DNA of 12,997 bases from Lojkania enalia (taxonomy: Eukaryota; Ascomycota; Dothideomycetes; Pleosporales), in NCBI GenBank assembly GCA_010094045.1, contig ML986600.1:32567-45563 (forward strand). Direction: 5' to 3'. Below the pieces are notes generated by a model. That model was not told where the DNA came from. It made no database searches and saw only the letters and a list, made by a program, of their open reading frames with translations. The translations under genes and the position numbers were made by a program. Shown piece after piece: positions 1-8,642 of this stretch (within the stretch, counting starts at the first letter, position 1; every line of letters starts with the position of its first letter).

Positions 1-15
1 ATAATATATAAGAGT

Positions 16-556
16 TAAGTAGTAGATTTAAAAACTAAAGTATAGGCCCGAAATTACTCCTCTATAGAATTTAGAGGGTCTGATAGTAGGCTGTTAAATA
101 CCTCCCTAATCCTCTTTTCCTCTACCCTTCTTTCTTTTCTTTCCCTCTAAACTCCTTTTAAACCTCTTCTATCTTATCTTTAGCCGCCCGAGAGTACTGC
201 GATATTAGTTTAAAGGCTAGATATTAAAGCCTCTAGGGCCGAAACCTAATAGAACAACTTAATACTCTAGTAAAATAAAGCTATTTAGATACTAGCTGTA
301 GAAAGGCTATCTTCCTAACTCTTTACAACCTAGGCTATAAGCGCTAGGCTGTAAGTAGACTCTAAAATAGCCTTAAAAACTACCTTTTTATCCTCCTTAT
401 CCTCTACGTATTAGGCCACCACCTATAGTTTAAGATGGCCCTGGAGGACTAGAAACTCCTTCTTATAGTAGGAGGGGATCTATAAGTATATTAGTAGTAA
501 GTACCCTACTAGTATTAAATGCGATTTGTACGGGGTTACACTTTTTATTTTATAAG
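16..556 (-). pseudogene. Antisense reading frame downstream of pol, outer family copy A (broken)
   Basis: Read on the minus strand, this frame looks like a protein interrupted mainly by TAG/TAA where Gln or Trp is expected. Recognisable stretches are IPSYYKKEFLVLQGHLKL and, after a stop, YVEDKEDKKVVFKAILE. Further on it becomes rich in Glu, Arg and Lys. Codons starting at position 407 and every third base from there define the frame. Copy B (11760-12300) gives the same protein with several synonymous third-position differences (GAG/GAA, AAG/AAA), as expected for a former gene. It runs convergently with pol and its end meets the pol C-terminus. No ATG can be fixed: the start may lie near 556 with Met changed to Ile by RIP. 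I do not recognise a domain. The coordinates are approximate. Confidence 0.5.
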
Positions 557-1100
557 GTATAATACTTACATTTTTTTAATCTTAAAGACTAAAAGATAAA
601 TATTATATACTACCCGTAGGCGAGCGTATATATAGTCTAAAGGTAAATAACCTAGAAGACTTCTAAAAAGGCTCTAAAAAGCGGGCGGAGTAGTATATTA
701 ATTAATTTTTTCTATAAGGCGTTAGCGATACTTTAATAATTAATAGTACTAGAAACGTACAATAATACGTACAGAGTAGAAGTTATTATTTAGTTAAGGA
801 AGCTTAGCTAACAGCAACCTAGTAATATACTAAGGCTAGTAAATACTTGTTACTATACGCGACGAAATTGCAATATTAATAAACTATTACGATAGTAGTT
901 ACCAGCCGATATATAGGTTAATCATACTTACCGTAAAAACCTTACTTAATATTATATTAATAAATGCATCTTTATAGGTAACTGCGTATATTAGCTCTTA
1001 CCGGTAAATACCTCCTTAAAGAAATTTCTTTATACTAGAACCTATCTGTAACAGCCCTAATTCCCTCTCAAACCAGCGTAGATAGGGACTATCAGCCTAT
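557..1100. other. AT-rich spacer between antisense frame and polypurine tract, copy A
   Basis: I see no convincing reading frame here on either strand. The segment is conserved in copy B (12301-12844), including a perfect 16-base palindrome at 1017-1032. If the antisense frame is a gene, this would be its upstream region. Confidence 0.5.
1017..1032. repeat. Perfect 16-bp palindrome with heat-shock-element-like core
   Basis: TAAAGAAATTTCTTTA is its own reverse complement. It contains the inverted pair GAA-AT-TTC, the spacing of two units of a heat shock element. The identical palindrome is at 12761-12776 in copy B despite heavy decay around it. AT-rich RIPped DNA throws up palindromes by chance, so regulatory meaning is only a possibility. 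Confidence 0.4.
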
Positions 1101-1111
1101 AAGGAGGGGGG
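1101..1111 (+). other. Polypurine tract of outer family, copy A
   Basis: AAGGAGGGGGG is the only G-run in the area and lies just before TAG and a sequence reading TATAATAATAC, a RIPped version of a TG-starting LTR end. In LTR elements this tract primes plus-strand DNA synthesis and marks the edge of the 3' LTR. Copy B has the equivalent tract at 12845-12855. Confidence 0.7.
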
Positions 1112-1114
1112 TAG

Positions 1115-1253
1115 TATAATAATACAAAGAAATCGTTCTACGAAAAGCTTTATATATAACCTTATCCCAAAGCTTTTCGCTTATCTTATCCTACCCCTAG
1201 TTCTACCCCTTTTCCCTTCCGTATATAGTTGTATACTCCCTTATAAGTAGCTT
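1115..1253 (+). repeat. LTR of outer family, copy A (left edge supported, right edge unknown)
   Basis: The LTR begins right after the polypurine tract and a TAG spacer. The terminal TG is now TA; a start at 1112 (TGG to TAG) is also possible. The match to copy B continues to 1253, where the window cuts copy B off, so the true right end cannot be set and may lie some tens of bases further on. It contains an 11-bp perfect inverted repeat (1141-1151 and 1169-1179). Confidence 0.6.
1141..1179. repeat. Inverted repeat (hairpin) inside outer-family LTR, copy A
   Basis: CGAAAAGCTTT at 1141-1151 is the exact reverse complement of AAAGCTTTTCG at 1169-1179, with a 17-base loop. The same stem with the same spacing is at 12885-12923 in copy B. 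Both arms escaped mutation in both copies, although the loops differ. Confidence 0.7.
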
Positions 1254-1345
1254 AGTAGTTCTTCTATATCCTTTCGTATAAGGCCTATAGGTGTTAATAG
1301 AATTCCCAGGTCCCTAATCCCCCACGCACTCCTATATACCTCTAA
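1254..1345. other. Junction between copy A LTR and truncated copy B pol
   Basis: This short stretch must hold the right end of the copy A LTR and the start of copy B. I see no gene in it. GGTGTTAATAG near 1289-1299 could be a mutated primer binding site, but the match is weak. By about 1350 the sequence already reads as the region just before the RT core (FGPI near 1359). Confidence 0.35.
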
Positions 1346-1349
1346 GTAG

Positions 1350-2689
1350 ATTCGTACTGTATTCGGACCTATTATCTTACCTACGCTGTTATAGTATAGG
1401 TATATTAAGTAGAGTTAGAGCTCTTTTATATTTCTAATTCTTTACGTTTATAAATTTAATAGTAACCTATATATCTGCGTAGATTATTATAAACTTAATA
1501 CTCTTACCTATAAAAATATATATCTAATACTATATATAAATAAACTTCTATTTAGACCTACTAAAGTAGCAATTTTTATTAAGTTTAATATTCGCGCAGC
1601 CTTTAATAAGATTAGAATAGATCTTAGTTTTAAGGAATATACTATCTTTTAAACTCGATATAAAACCTATAAGTATAAAGTTCTACCTTTTAGATTATAT
1701 AATAGCTTAGTAACTTACCAGCGCTATATAAACGACGTACTAATTAACTACCTAGATAACTTCTATATTACTTACCTAGATAATATTCTTATCTACTTTA
1801 AAGACGAGGCGATATACGCTATCTATATTAAGAAAGTTCTTAAAAGATTATATTAAGTAGGGTTATAAGTTAATATTAAGAAGGGCGAATTTTATATTAT
1901 CTAAACTAAATACCTTAGCTACATCCTATTAAATAAAGGCTTTAAGGTTAACCTAGAGAAGGTAGAAGTACTATATAACTAGTAGCTACCTACTACTATA
2001 ATAGGTGTAAAATTCTTCTTAGGTTTTACTAGATTCTATTAACAGTTTATACTAGAATTCTCGCGTATTATAAAGCTAATTATTATACTATAGAGCTTTA
2101 TAACCTCTTTTATATAAACTTTAGAATATAATATTATCTTTAAGAAATTAAAATCAGCTCTATTAAGTATACCTATACTCTACTACTTTAACCCTATATT
2201 GGAAATAAAAATGGAAACTAACGCCTCTAATAGAGTAGTTATAGGAGTACTATTATAAAAATATTCTAACGGAAAATAGTACCCTATAATATTTTATAGT
2301 AAGGTTCTATCTAGTTTAGAACTAAACTAGAAGATCTATAATAAGAAACTATTCGCAATTATTACTACGTTTAAATAATAGAGGGTAGAACTTACTTTAG
2401 TAGCTACTAGAATTCTAGTATATACCGATTATTACTTACTCGAATATTTTATAACTACGAAAATACTTAATATTCGTTAAGTTTATTAGACCGAGGAATT
2501 AGTTTAGTATTAGTTCCGAATTAAGTATACTCTAGATAAGAATAATACTAGAGTAGATATCTTTAGTTATCGTAAATAAGATATAGAAAACTTAAAAGCA
2601 GCTTAAACTAATAACTAGTTAAGAGTCCTATTTAGACCGTATTAACTTTACCCCTAAATTAATACTAAATTAGCCTAGTCCTATATTAC
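1350..2689 (+). pseudogene. pol: Outer element pol, left part: reverse transcriptase and RNase H (broken)
   Basis: One frame (codon starts at multiples of three) reads as Ty3/gypsy RT with many stops. FGPI lies near 1359 and RT motif A/B, reading ICVDYYKLNTL, around 1473-1505. The catalytic motif at 1773 reads YLDN-ILIYF, so the second metal-binding Asp has become Asn through a G-to-A change. RNase H begins with METNAS at 2211, where the first catalytic Asp of the usual ETDAS is also Asn. FYSK, a TDYYLLEYF-type segment and an IKYTLDKNNTRVDIFS stretch follow. The protein would copy the element RNA and remove the RNA strand in the cytoplasmic particle. It is certainly inactive. The frame runs without indels to the insertion site at 2689 and continues at 10168. 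Confidence 0.85.
2685..2689. repeat. Target site duplication, left copy (ATTAC)
   Basis: ATTAC directly before the 5' LTR matches ATTAC directly after the 3' LTR (10163-10167). Five bases is the usual duplication for Ty3/gypsy integrases. Confidence 0.92.
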
Positions 2690-2934
2690 TATTATAAATA
2701 CAGAACGCTAAGAGGTACCGCCTCTATAGTTAGGGCTTAATCCAATATTAGCTACTGAGGAAATCGACTCGGATGAGGGCCGACAGGATAGTAACAGGTA
2801 GAAGCATGTTAGAGACCAGTCATCGGATAGTAAGCAGTAGAACTACGGGAACTGGGGAGATAATTAGCTGGACGACGAAGCATGGCACAACCTATACACG
2901 TGACTATAGTAGAAGTGTTAGGTATGACAGGATG

Positions 2935-2961
2935 GACCTGACAGACCTGACAGACCTAACA
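2935..2961 (+). repeat. Three tandem 9-mers in 5' LTR
   Basis: GACCTGACA occurs twice (2935-2943 and 2944-2952), followed by GACCTAACA (2953-2961). They lie about 30-55 bases upstream of the TATA box, where tandem activator sites are common in U3. The same array is at 9868-9894 in the 3' LTR. Confidence 0.8.
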
Positions 2962-2989
2962 AGTTAGGCTTAGTAGTCTTAGACTTAAC

Positions 2990-2997
2990 TATATAAG
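2990..2997 (+). promoter_or_regulatory. TATA box of 5' LTR
   Basis: TATATAAG is preserved in both LTRs (also 9923-9930) and is the best candidate for the element promoter. The 9-bp arms TATAAGAAG (2992-3000) and CTTCTTATA (3008-3016) form a perfect inverted repeat overlapping it, so a transcript starting downstream of the box would lack the full stem. Confidence 0.6.
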
Positions 2998-3229
2998 AAG
3001 GAAGGATCTTCTTATAAGATTAAGTTCTTTATAGTTATTCTCGCAGATTTATCTTATTACTCTATTAGACTTCTAAATATACTCGTTACATTCGAAGAAC
3101 CGGCGAACCTAATACTCTCTCTTTACTAAAGCCACCACCTCTAACTAATCTAACGTAAATAAGGCCCTAGCGCGTGTACGACTGCAGCAGCGGTCGTTAC
3201 ATATACTAGTAGTATATAGGTTAGTAACA

Positions 3230-3247
3230 TAATAACTACCTAACGTT
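3230..3247 (+). other. Probable primer binding site region
   Basis: The bases directly after the LTR begin TAATAACTACC. A tRNA primer site would start TGG; TAA fits TGG after two G-to-A changes. I cannot name the tRNA because the site is mutated. Confidence 0.3.
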
Positions 3248-4149
3248 AAGAGAATAGGAACTATCTAAAGATGTCTACTGCATCATAAAGTTAAGTTATA
3301 ATAACCTAAAGGCTGTAAGCCCTGGAGGAAGCTATAGCGTAGAAAGTATAGAAATAGGAGACCCGTATCGTACAGATGCAATATAAGCTAGCCGCAGCTA
3401 GAGCCGACTTAGCTAAAGCCAAACAACAAGCACAAGCTAAGATAGCTTTACTAAGAAAGTTTAACGGCAAGAAAGAATATATTAACCCTTTTCTTATATT
3501 AATAGAGCTGTACTTTAGGTTTAACAGTACGACCTTCTTCCTAGACGAGGATAAGATCTTAGCTGCAATGATAAACATGGAAGAAACACCGCTAATATAG
3601 ACTGAACCATTTATAGCGGACTGGCTGGAGAATGGAGGCAATACTAAGAAGACTAGGGAATCCACAGACGAACTCTTTAAGAGTTGGGAAGAATTTAAGA
3701 ATAAGGTCCGAAATGTCTTTAGAGAAGTAGATACAGAATAGGAAGCGTAAAGAAAGCTACTAAGGCTAACCCAGACTAAGAGGGTAACGGATTATACTGC
3801 AGAATTCCAGAGACTTAGCGCTAGACTAGGATGGGACGATAGTACATTAGCAGGAATCTTCTACAAAGGTCTTAAGGATAAGGTTAAGGATGACCTAGCA
3901 AGGGAAGAAAGGCTAATAGAACTATTAGAAATGATCGAATTAGCGGTTAGGATTAACAACCGTCAGTACAAGCGGGAGATAGAGAAAAGATCTTAGCCGC
4001 AAATATTCGTGCCAACAAAGAAAGAAAGTAAGACGGCGCTATAGAATAGTAATCTAATAGTCCTTGGAAAAGTCGAAAAGGACAGGGGAAAGAACTACCA
4101 ACGATCAAGAATGAGCAATCTTAAGAAAGAAAGGCTTAAGAAGGGAGCA

Positions 4150-4191
4150 TGCCTTCTATATAGATAGAAAGAGCACTATGCGAAAGAATAT
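4150..4191 (+). other. CCHC zinc knuckle coding segment of gag (mutated)
   Basis: The spacing is C-x2-C-x4-H-x4-C. The first Cys and the His remain; Tyr stands at the two other Cys positions, and one residue is a TAG stop. The knuckle normally packages the element RNA in the nucleocapsid. Confidence 0.75.
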
Positions 4192-4239
4192 TTAAATAGG
4201 AAGAAGGAAGCCTAAACAATAACTGCGCAACCTACTAAT

Positions 4240-5313
4240 AGATGCTAACTAATATAGTACTAGACGTATTACACGTATAATGGATGTGAAACGTACTATT
4301 TAGCAAAAGAAGGAAGCAATTATTAGCCGCAACTAAAAAGGGTAGTAGTAGTTATTAGACGCACAGAGTACCTACCAGAAATACTAGGACTCGATAGCAC
4401 GACTATCCTAGAAAGAATAAAGTAAAAGAAGTGCTAGATCTGTAATAAAACATACTAGGTAAAGTTATACTTCTAGGAATACTGGAATGTCTCGTTCGAA
4501 GAAGCAACGTTCCGAGACAGCTAGGACGTACTAGAAGCTGTAGTAAAGTTAGTAGGAAAGGTTACAAACGAAGAAATATTCGAGTATATATAGAAGATAT
4601 ACTAAGGCTACCCTATAGAGCTAGCGAAAGGTAAGAAAGGAAAATATACGCTACCCTATAAGAACAGCTATAAAAAAGATTGGGCCAGCTGTTATTAGAA
4701 CAACTACTGGACACACAAGGGTATTAAGATAAAGCTAGAAGTATAGCTAAAGATAGATATAGAGTTGTTACCAAGAATCTTACTATCTTAGAATAAAATA
4801 GAAGATTACGTAGAAAACAGGCACTATTAGATTTGCGGAAGTCTAATCTACCTTAGAATAGAGTATTTACACCAGTTTAGTAAAATCGTCGTAGAAGCCG
4901 AAGAGCTGAGGAAGGTAGTCTTAGAAGTAAGGGAGATGCAAGGGGACGTTAGAGGACGACTTAATATTACGGCTCGTAAGATAACAGGAGCAAGTATACC
5001 TAAGGAGGAGGAACGTCCTAAGGATAATATATATTTAGAGGAATATAAAGCGCTAAGCTGGAAATAATATATAGTTAGATGCCGGTACTACTAAGACGCG
5101 TTCAGGGTACTCGGATAGTAAGGATTAAATAAGGACTACCAACTAATTAAATAGCAATAGTATTTCTTAGGATAGAAGTATAAAATATACGGTAAGTAGG
5201 TAAAGGCCGCTCACGCCTAAGAACTATGGATAAGGTGCAGTATAGATAGATATCTACTACATAGAGGAGAAAAGGAGAAGGTAGAGTTCTTCCCACCTCA
5301 GTTAAAAAACTAA
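4240..5313 (+). other. Gag extension after the zinc knuckle, Cys/His-bearing, unrecognised domain
   Basis: The gag frame continues for about 350 codons beyond the knuckle before protease starts. Visible pieces are LGLDSTTILERIK (near 4390), a C-x2-C segment at 4432-4443 (KKC, stop, ICNKTY), NEEIFEYI (near 4570), a highly charged stretch VVEAEELRKVVLEVREMQG (4890-4940), VRCRYY (near 5077) and IRCSIDRYLLHRGEK (near 5230). Several Tyr may be former Cys or His. I do not recognise the fold. The pairs of Cys suggest extra metal-binding fingers. It could be part of gag or a separately cleaved peptide. Confidence 0.5.
5304..5310 (+). promoter_or_regulatory. Candidate -1 ribosomal frameshift site A_AAA_AAC between gag and pol
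   Basis: In the gag frame the codons are TTA AAA AAC TAA, so the heptamer A-AAA-AAC sits in the canonical X_XXY_YYZ phase, directly before a gag stop. Slipping back one base enters the frame that contains all pol domains. A short stem with internal loop (CCT, GGCG at 5320-5328 with CGCC, AGG at 5336-5343) begins nine bases downstream, where a stimulatory structure is expected. RIP can create A-runs from G, so the heptamer could be partly secondary. Confidence 0.55.
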
Positions 5314-5375
5314 GTAGCCCCTAAGGCGATAGCTACGCCGAGGAACCGGGCAGGAAAGCTGTTAGAAGGGTTACT

Positions 5376-5760
5376 GGTATAGTACCTTTATATATAGTAC
5401 TCCGAGCGGAGTTCGACGGGAGGAAGCTTAGAGTACTACTCGATAGTAGAGCTTCGGACACGTTTATATCGGCGTAATAGGTTTACGAGAACAATATAGA
5501 GTAGAGGGAAAAAGCAGTACCTTACACGATATACCTAGCAGACAACAAGCTAATAGACTATAGCAGAGGAGTTGTACTAATAGAAACTAAGAAGCGAGCG
5601 CTTAACGTTGCAGGATATACCGATATAAGAAGCATCGATGTTATAAACCTAGGAAAATTTAACATGTTACTAGGCATGGACTAGCTAGCTAAATATAATC
5701 CTAAAGTAGATTAGCAGTAAGGAATAGTTTATAGGCTATAAAGCCGATCTAAGACGGAAC
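5376..5760 (+). other. Aspartic protease domain of inner pol
   Basis: The segment reads VLLDSRASDTF with the catalytic Asp at 5442-5444; the usual DSGA is DSRA here because Gly became Arg by G-to-A. LLGMD at 5667-5681, followed by a stop that replaces Trp, matches the conserved second motif of retropepsins. The enzyme normally works as a dimer to cut gag and pol. Confidence 0.85.
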
Positions 5761-6044
5761 GGGTAGTAGGATAGTATAAGGTAAGGCGTCCTTCGGGTCT
5801 ACAGTTAATACAGAGAGTATTAGCAGCTATGATGGTAAGATATCTTAAGAAGATAAAATAGATGCTAGGTATCGTCGTAGTTCGAAAAGTACACAAGGAA
5901 CTATAGGATGATAGTATACCCTAAGAAATCTAAGAGGATTATAGCGAATTTGCAGGGCTATGCAAAGAAGTAGAGAATAGAAGATTACCTAAGTATAAGG
6001 AATATAACTATAAAATTATTATCGAGGATAAAAAGAAACTGAAA

Positions 6045-7320
6045 CCTGGTCTAATATACAACCTAAACCGAGAATAAAGAGAAGAACTTAAGAAGTATAT
6101 CTAAAAAAATTTGGCAAGAGGGTATATACGACTAAGCCAGAGTAAAATAGTATTACTAATACTATTCGTACCTAAGAAAAACGGTAAACTAAGGTTGTGC
6201 GTAGACTATAGACAGCTAAATAATACAACCAAGAAAAATAGATACCCGTTACCCAGGATAACAGAACTTATAAGTTAGTTATAAGGAGCCAAGTAGTTTA
6301 TAAAGTTTGATATAAGAGAAGGATACTACTAAATTCGGATAAAGGAGGGCTACGAATAGAAAACAGTATTTAAAATAAGAGAAGGTCTCTTTAAATATCT
6401 AGTAATACTATTTAGACTCACGAATATACTAGCAACCTTCTAAGCAGTTATAAATAACGCATTAAGAGAATACTTGGATGTATTTATAATAGCGTACCTA
6501 GACGACGTTCTAGTCTATATAAATAGATCGCTAAGAGAGCATAAAGAACACGTCAGAAAAGTACTAGCGAAACTGTAGGAGTATAAGTTACTTATAGCCC
6601 TAGAGAAATGCGAGTTTCATAAAACAGAAACAGGGTTCTTAGGGTTCCAGATATCTAGAGACGGTATTAAGATGGAATAAGAAAAGGTTAAAGCGATACT
6701 GGAATGGCTAGTACCTACCTTAGTTAAATAAGTCTAATCTTTCCTAGGCTTCGCAAATTTCTACAGGAAATTTATAAGCGGGTACTCTAGAGTAGCAGCA
6801 CCCTTAACAGAGATTACTAAGAAAGAAAAAGGGTTTAAGTAGTAAGAAGCGCAGTAAAAAGCCTTCGAAGAACTAAAAGCTTACTTTACCTCAGCGTTGA
6901 TGCTAAGGATGCTAGACCTAGAGAAGCAATTCTGAGTGGAAACTAATACTTTAGACAAAGTAATAGGCGCTTGCTTAAGTTAGTAAGATGAAGATAGAAA
7001 GTAGAGGCCACGAGCCTACTTTTCAAGGAAAATGAAACCAGAAGAACTTAACTACAACGTGCACGACAAGGAACTGTTGGTAATAGTTAAAGCGTTAAGG
7101 GAATGGCGAGTATACCTAGTAGGAACCAAATACCTATTCGAAGTCTGGACCGATCATAAAAACCTTACATACTTTACAATAATAAAGGAACTTATAGGAA
7201 GATAAATACGATGGGTAGAACGGTTGGCAGACTACAACTTCAGAATAACGCACCGGAAAGGGTTAGAAAACGTAGCCGCGGACGCGCTGAGTCGTAGAGC
7301 CGACTATATAACTAAAGAAA
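6045..7320 (+). other. Reverse transcriptase and RNase H domains of inner pol
   Basis: RT motifs are [20 protein letters not shown] (about 6165-6224), FIKFDIREGYY (near 6300) and YLDDVLVYI at 6495-6521 with both catalytic Asp codons intact. LGF and [12 protein letters not shown] (near 6735) mark the thumb and connection. RNase H starts near 6936, where ETN replaces ETD (first Asp to Asn at 6945). YFSRKMKPEELNY, a DKELLVIVKALREW helix, WTDHKNL with Asp at 7152, and ADALSRR near 7279 follow. The enzyme makes double-stranded cDNA from the element RNA. Confidence 0.92.
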
Positions 7321-7499
7321 GGCACGAAAGAGACGCGATCTTAAGATAGGAATTAGATAGATCCCTTGTATACAACCACCCACGAGTCGCTCAAGTTATA
7401 AGACTAACTACGCTGGAGCAAACTTGGTAACAGAAGCTAAGGGATATGCAGACAGTAGAACGGTATCTAATAAGCGGCAACGAAGTAAAGACAATTGAA

Positions 7500-8640
7500 A
7501 ACGCAACTTAGAAACAACCATATATATACCTACACGTATAAAAGTGGATAATAAAAGAATTACACGAATTGCTAGAATAGGGGTATCTAAGAGTAGTAGA
7601 AACAGAGCGAAGGCTGAGGAAGAGCTTTACCCTTACTAACGCAAGAAAGGAAGTATAGGACGTACTAAGCAAGTGTTTGGAATGCGGAAAGAACAAGGCT
7701 ACGAGGTATAGGCCTTATAGATTCTTACAGCCGCTAGAAGCACCTAAAGGACCATGGGAATGGATTACGATCGACTTCGTAACCAAGCTACCAGAGTTAG
7801 TAGAACTAGGGTTAGGAAGAAAGTATAATACGATTATAAACGTAGTAGATCGATTAACGAAATATACGTACTTCAGACTAGTATTAGAGATAATAATAGC
7901 ACCTGAACTAGCGTACGAGTTGTTATATATAGTATTCGCGGAGCACGGAGTTCTAAAGTATATTACTTCAGATAGAGATAAGTTGTTCACATCCAAATAC
8001 TGGCAGGGATAGATAGGGAAGATAGGAATCTAATAACGGATGTCAACTAGCTTCTACCTATAGATAGATGGTTAGATAGAACAAGTTAACCAGAGCCTCG
8101 AAACGTATTTAAGGATGTACGTTAATAAATAACAAAATAATTAGGTCGAACTGTTACCTACAGCATAGATAGCCTATAATAGAACAACCTAGAGTACTAT
8201 AGGAACCATACCTTTCGAAGCTAACTACGGACGGAAAGCTGTCACGTATTGGGAACAGAACGAGAAGAGACCTCTAGTTCCAATAGCAGACTAAAAAGCC
8301 AAAGAAATAGAAGAAATCCACGATTAACTTAAGGAAAAAATCTAGTTAAGAAACCTTAAGATGGCAGAACAGGCCAATAAGTTAAGGATTAAGGGACTAA
8401 CCTTTAAGAAGGGGGGTAAAGTTTTCCTGTCAATAAAAAACTTAAAAACTAAGAGACCCACGAAGAAGTTAGATTATAAGAGGATAGGACTATTTCTAAT
8501 TGAAGAACAGGTCGGACCTGTAAATTTCAAGCTAAGGCTACTAAGTAAGATAAAAATACACCCGGTATTTCACAAGTCAAAACTAGAACCAGCGCCGGAC
8601 GACGCACCACTGCAAGAAAGCATCAACATAGAACTAGAAT
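7500..8640 (+). other. Integrase domain of inner pol with DD35E triad intact
   Basis: The HHCC region is worn, with LHELLE near 7560 and CLECGKNK near 7674. The catalytic core keeps all three acidic residues: Asp at 7773 (TIDF), Asp at 7971 (TSDRDK) and Glu at 8079 (IEQVNQSLE). The last two are separated by 35 residues, the standard DD35E spacing. The C-terminal GPY/F module is visible at about 8490 as RIGLFLIEEQVGPVNFKLRL, with Pro changed to Leu. The longest open stretches are 7677-8012 and 8361-8642; these are fragments of pol, not separate genes. Confidence 0.92.
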
Positions 8641-8642
8641 AG

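Larger units (their letters stand above)
1..1253 (+). mobile_element. 3' end of a Ty3/gypsy element, outer family copy A
   Basis: This segment is colinear with 11745-12997 at a constant offset of 11,744 and no net indel over 1,253 bases. Both copies are cut by the window: copy A at its left end, copy B at its right end. The order is the last codons of pol (about 1-48, matching the post-chromodomain tail of copy B), an antisense reading frame, an AT-rich spacer, a polypurine tract and the beginning of an LTR. In the parts compared by eye nearly all differences are C/T or G/A, with a few transversions near the start (for example around 28 and 41). The two copies therefore look like separate insertions or a segmental duplication rather than the two LTRs of one insertion. 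Confidence 0.8.
2690..3229 (+). repeat. 5' LTR of inner element
   Basis: This 540-bp LTR aligns base for base with 9623-10162 without indels. I count about 45 differences, all transitions. The left end reads TATTATAAATACAG against TGTTATAAACACAG in the 3' copy, so the terminal TG is mutated; the right end is intact TAACA. About 34 of the differences have the T/A state in this copy and about 11 in the other, so this LTR is the more mutated one. It holds a TATA box, a hairpin and a triple 9-mer. Confidence 0.95.
3271..5313 (+). pseudogene. gag: Inner element gag: capsid, zinc knuckle and long C-terminal extension (broken)
   Basis: ATG at 3271 lies 41 bases after the LTR and is in frame with everything that follows, which is why I chose it over the ATG at 3376. 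The frame, 680 codons with many TAG/TAA, encodes a short coiled-coil-like N-terminus (LAAARADLAKAKQQAQAK near residues 38-55). It then gives a Retrotrans_gag type capsid domain (roughly residues 75-235) with WLENGGNTKKT and TDYTAEFQRLSARLGW. A CCHC zinc knuckle follows around residues 294-307 (CLLYR, stop, KEHYAKEY). Its second and third Cys are now Tyr through TGT/TGC to TAT. The product would form the particle and bind the RNA. After the knuckle about 370 more residues stay in frame with scattered Cys/His pairs, much longer than the usual gag tail. The frame ends at TAA 5311-5313 next to a slippery sequence. Confidence 0.85.

Noticed and set aside
1..1253. Idea that 1-1253 and 11745-12997 are 1.25-kb LTRs of a single outer element
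   Set aside because: The repeats start inside the pol C-terminus, contain a polypurine tract with an LTR start behind it, and show a few transversions. They are 3' ends of two copies, not an LTR pair.
2773..2967. 64-codon open frame on the plus strand in the 5' LTR, ending in a DLT repeat
   Set aside because: It lies wholly within the LTR. The repeat peptide is just the translated 9-mer array, and the frame is not needed to explain any conservation.
3306..3665. 119-codon open frame on the minus strand
   Set aside because: It is the reverse of the gag N-terminal region. The plus strand has clear capsid motifs, and RIP removes few codons on this strand by chance.
7508..7996. Minus-strand open frames of 62 and 93 codons
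   Set aside because: Both are opposite the integrase, whose DD35E motifs are on the plus strand; their composition shows no domain.
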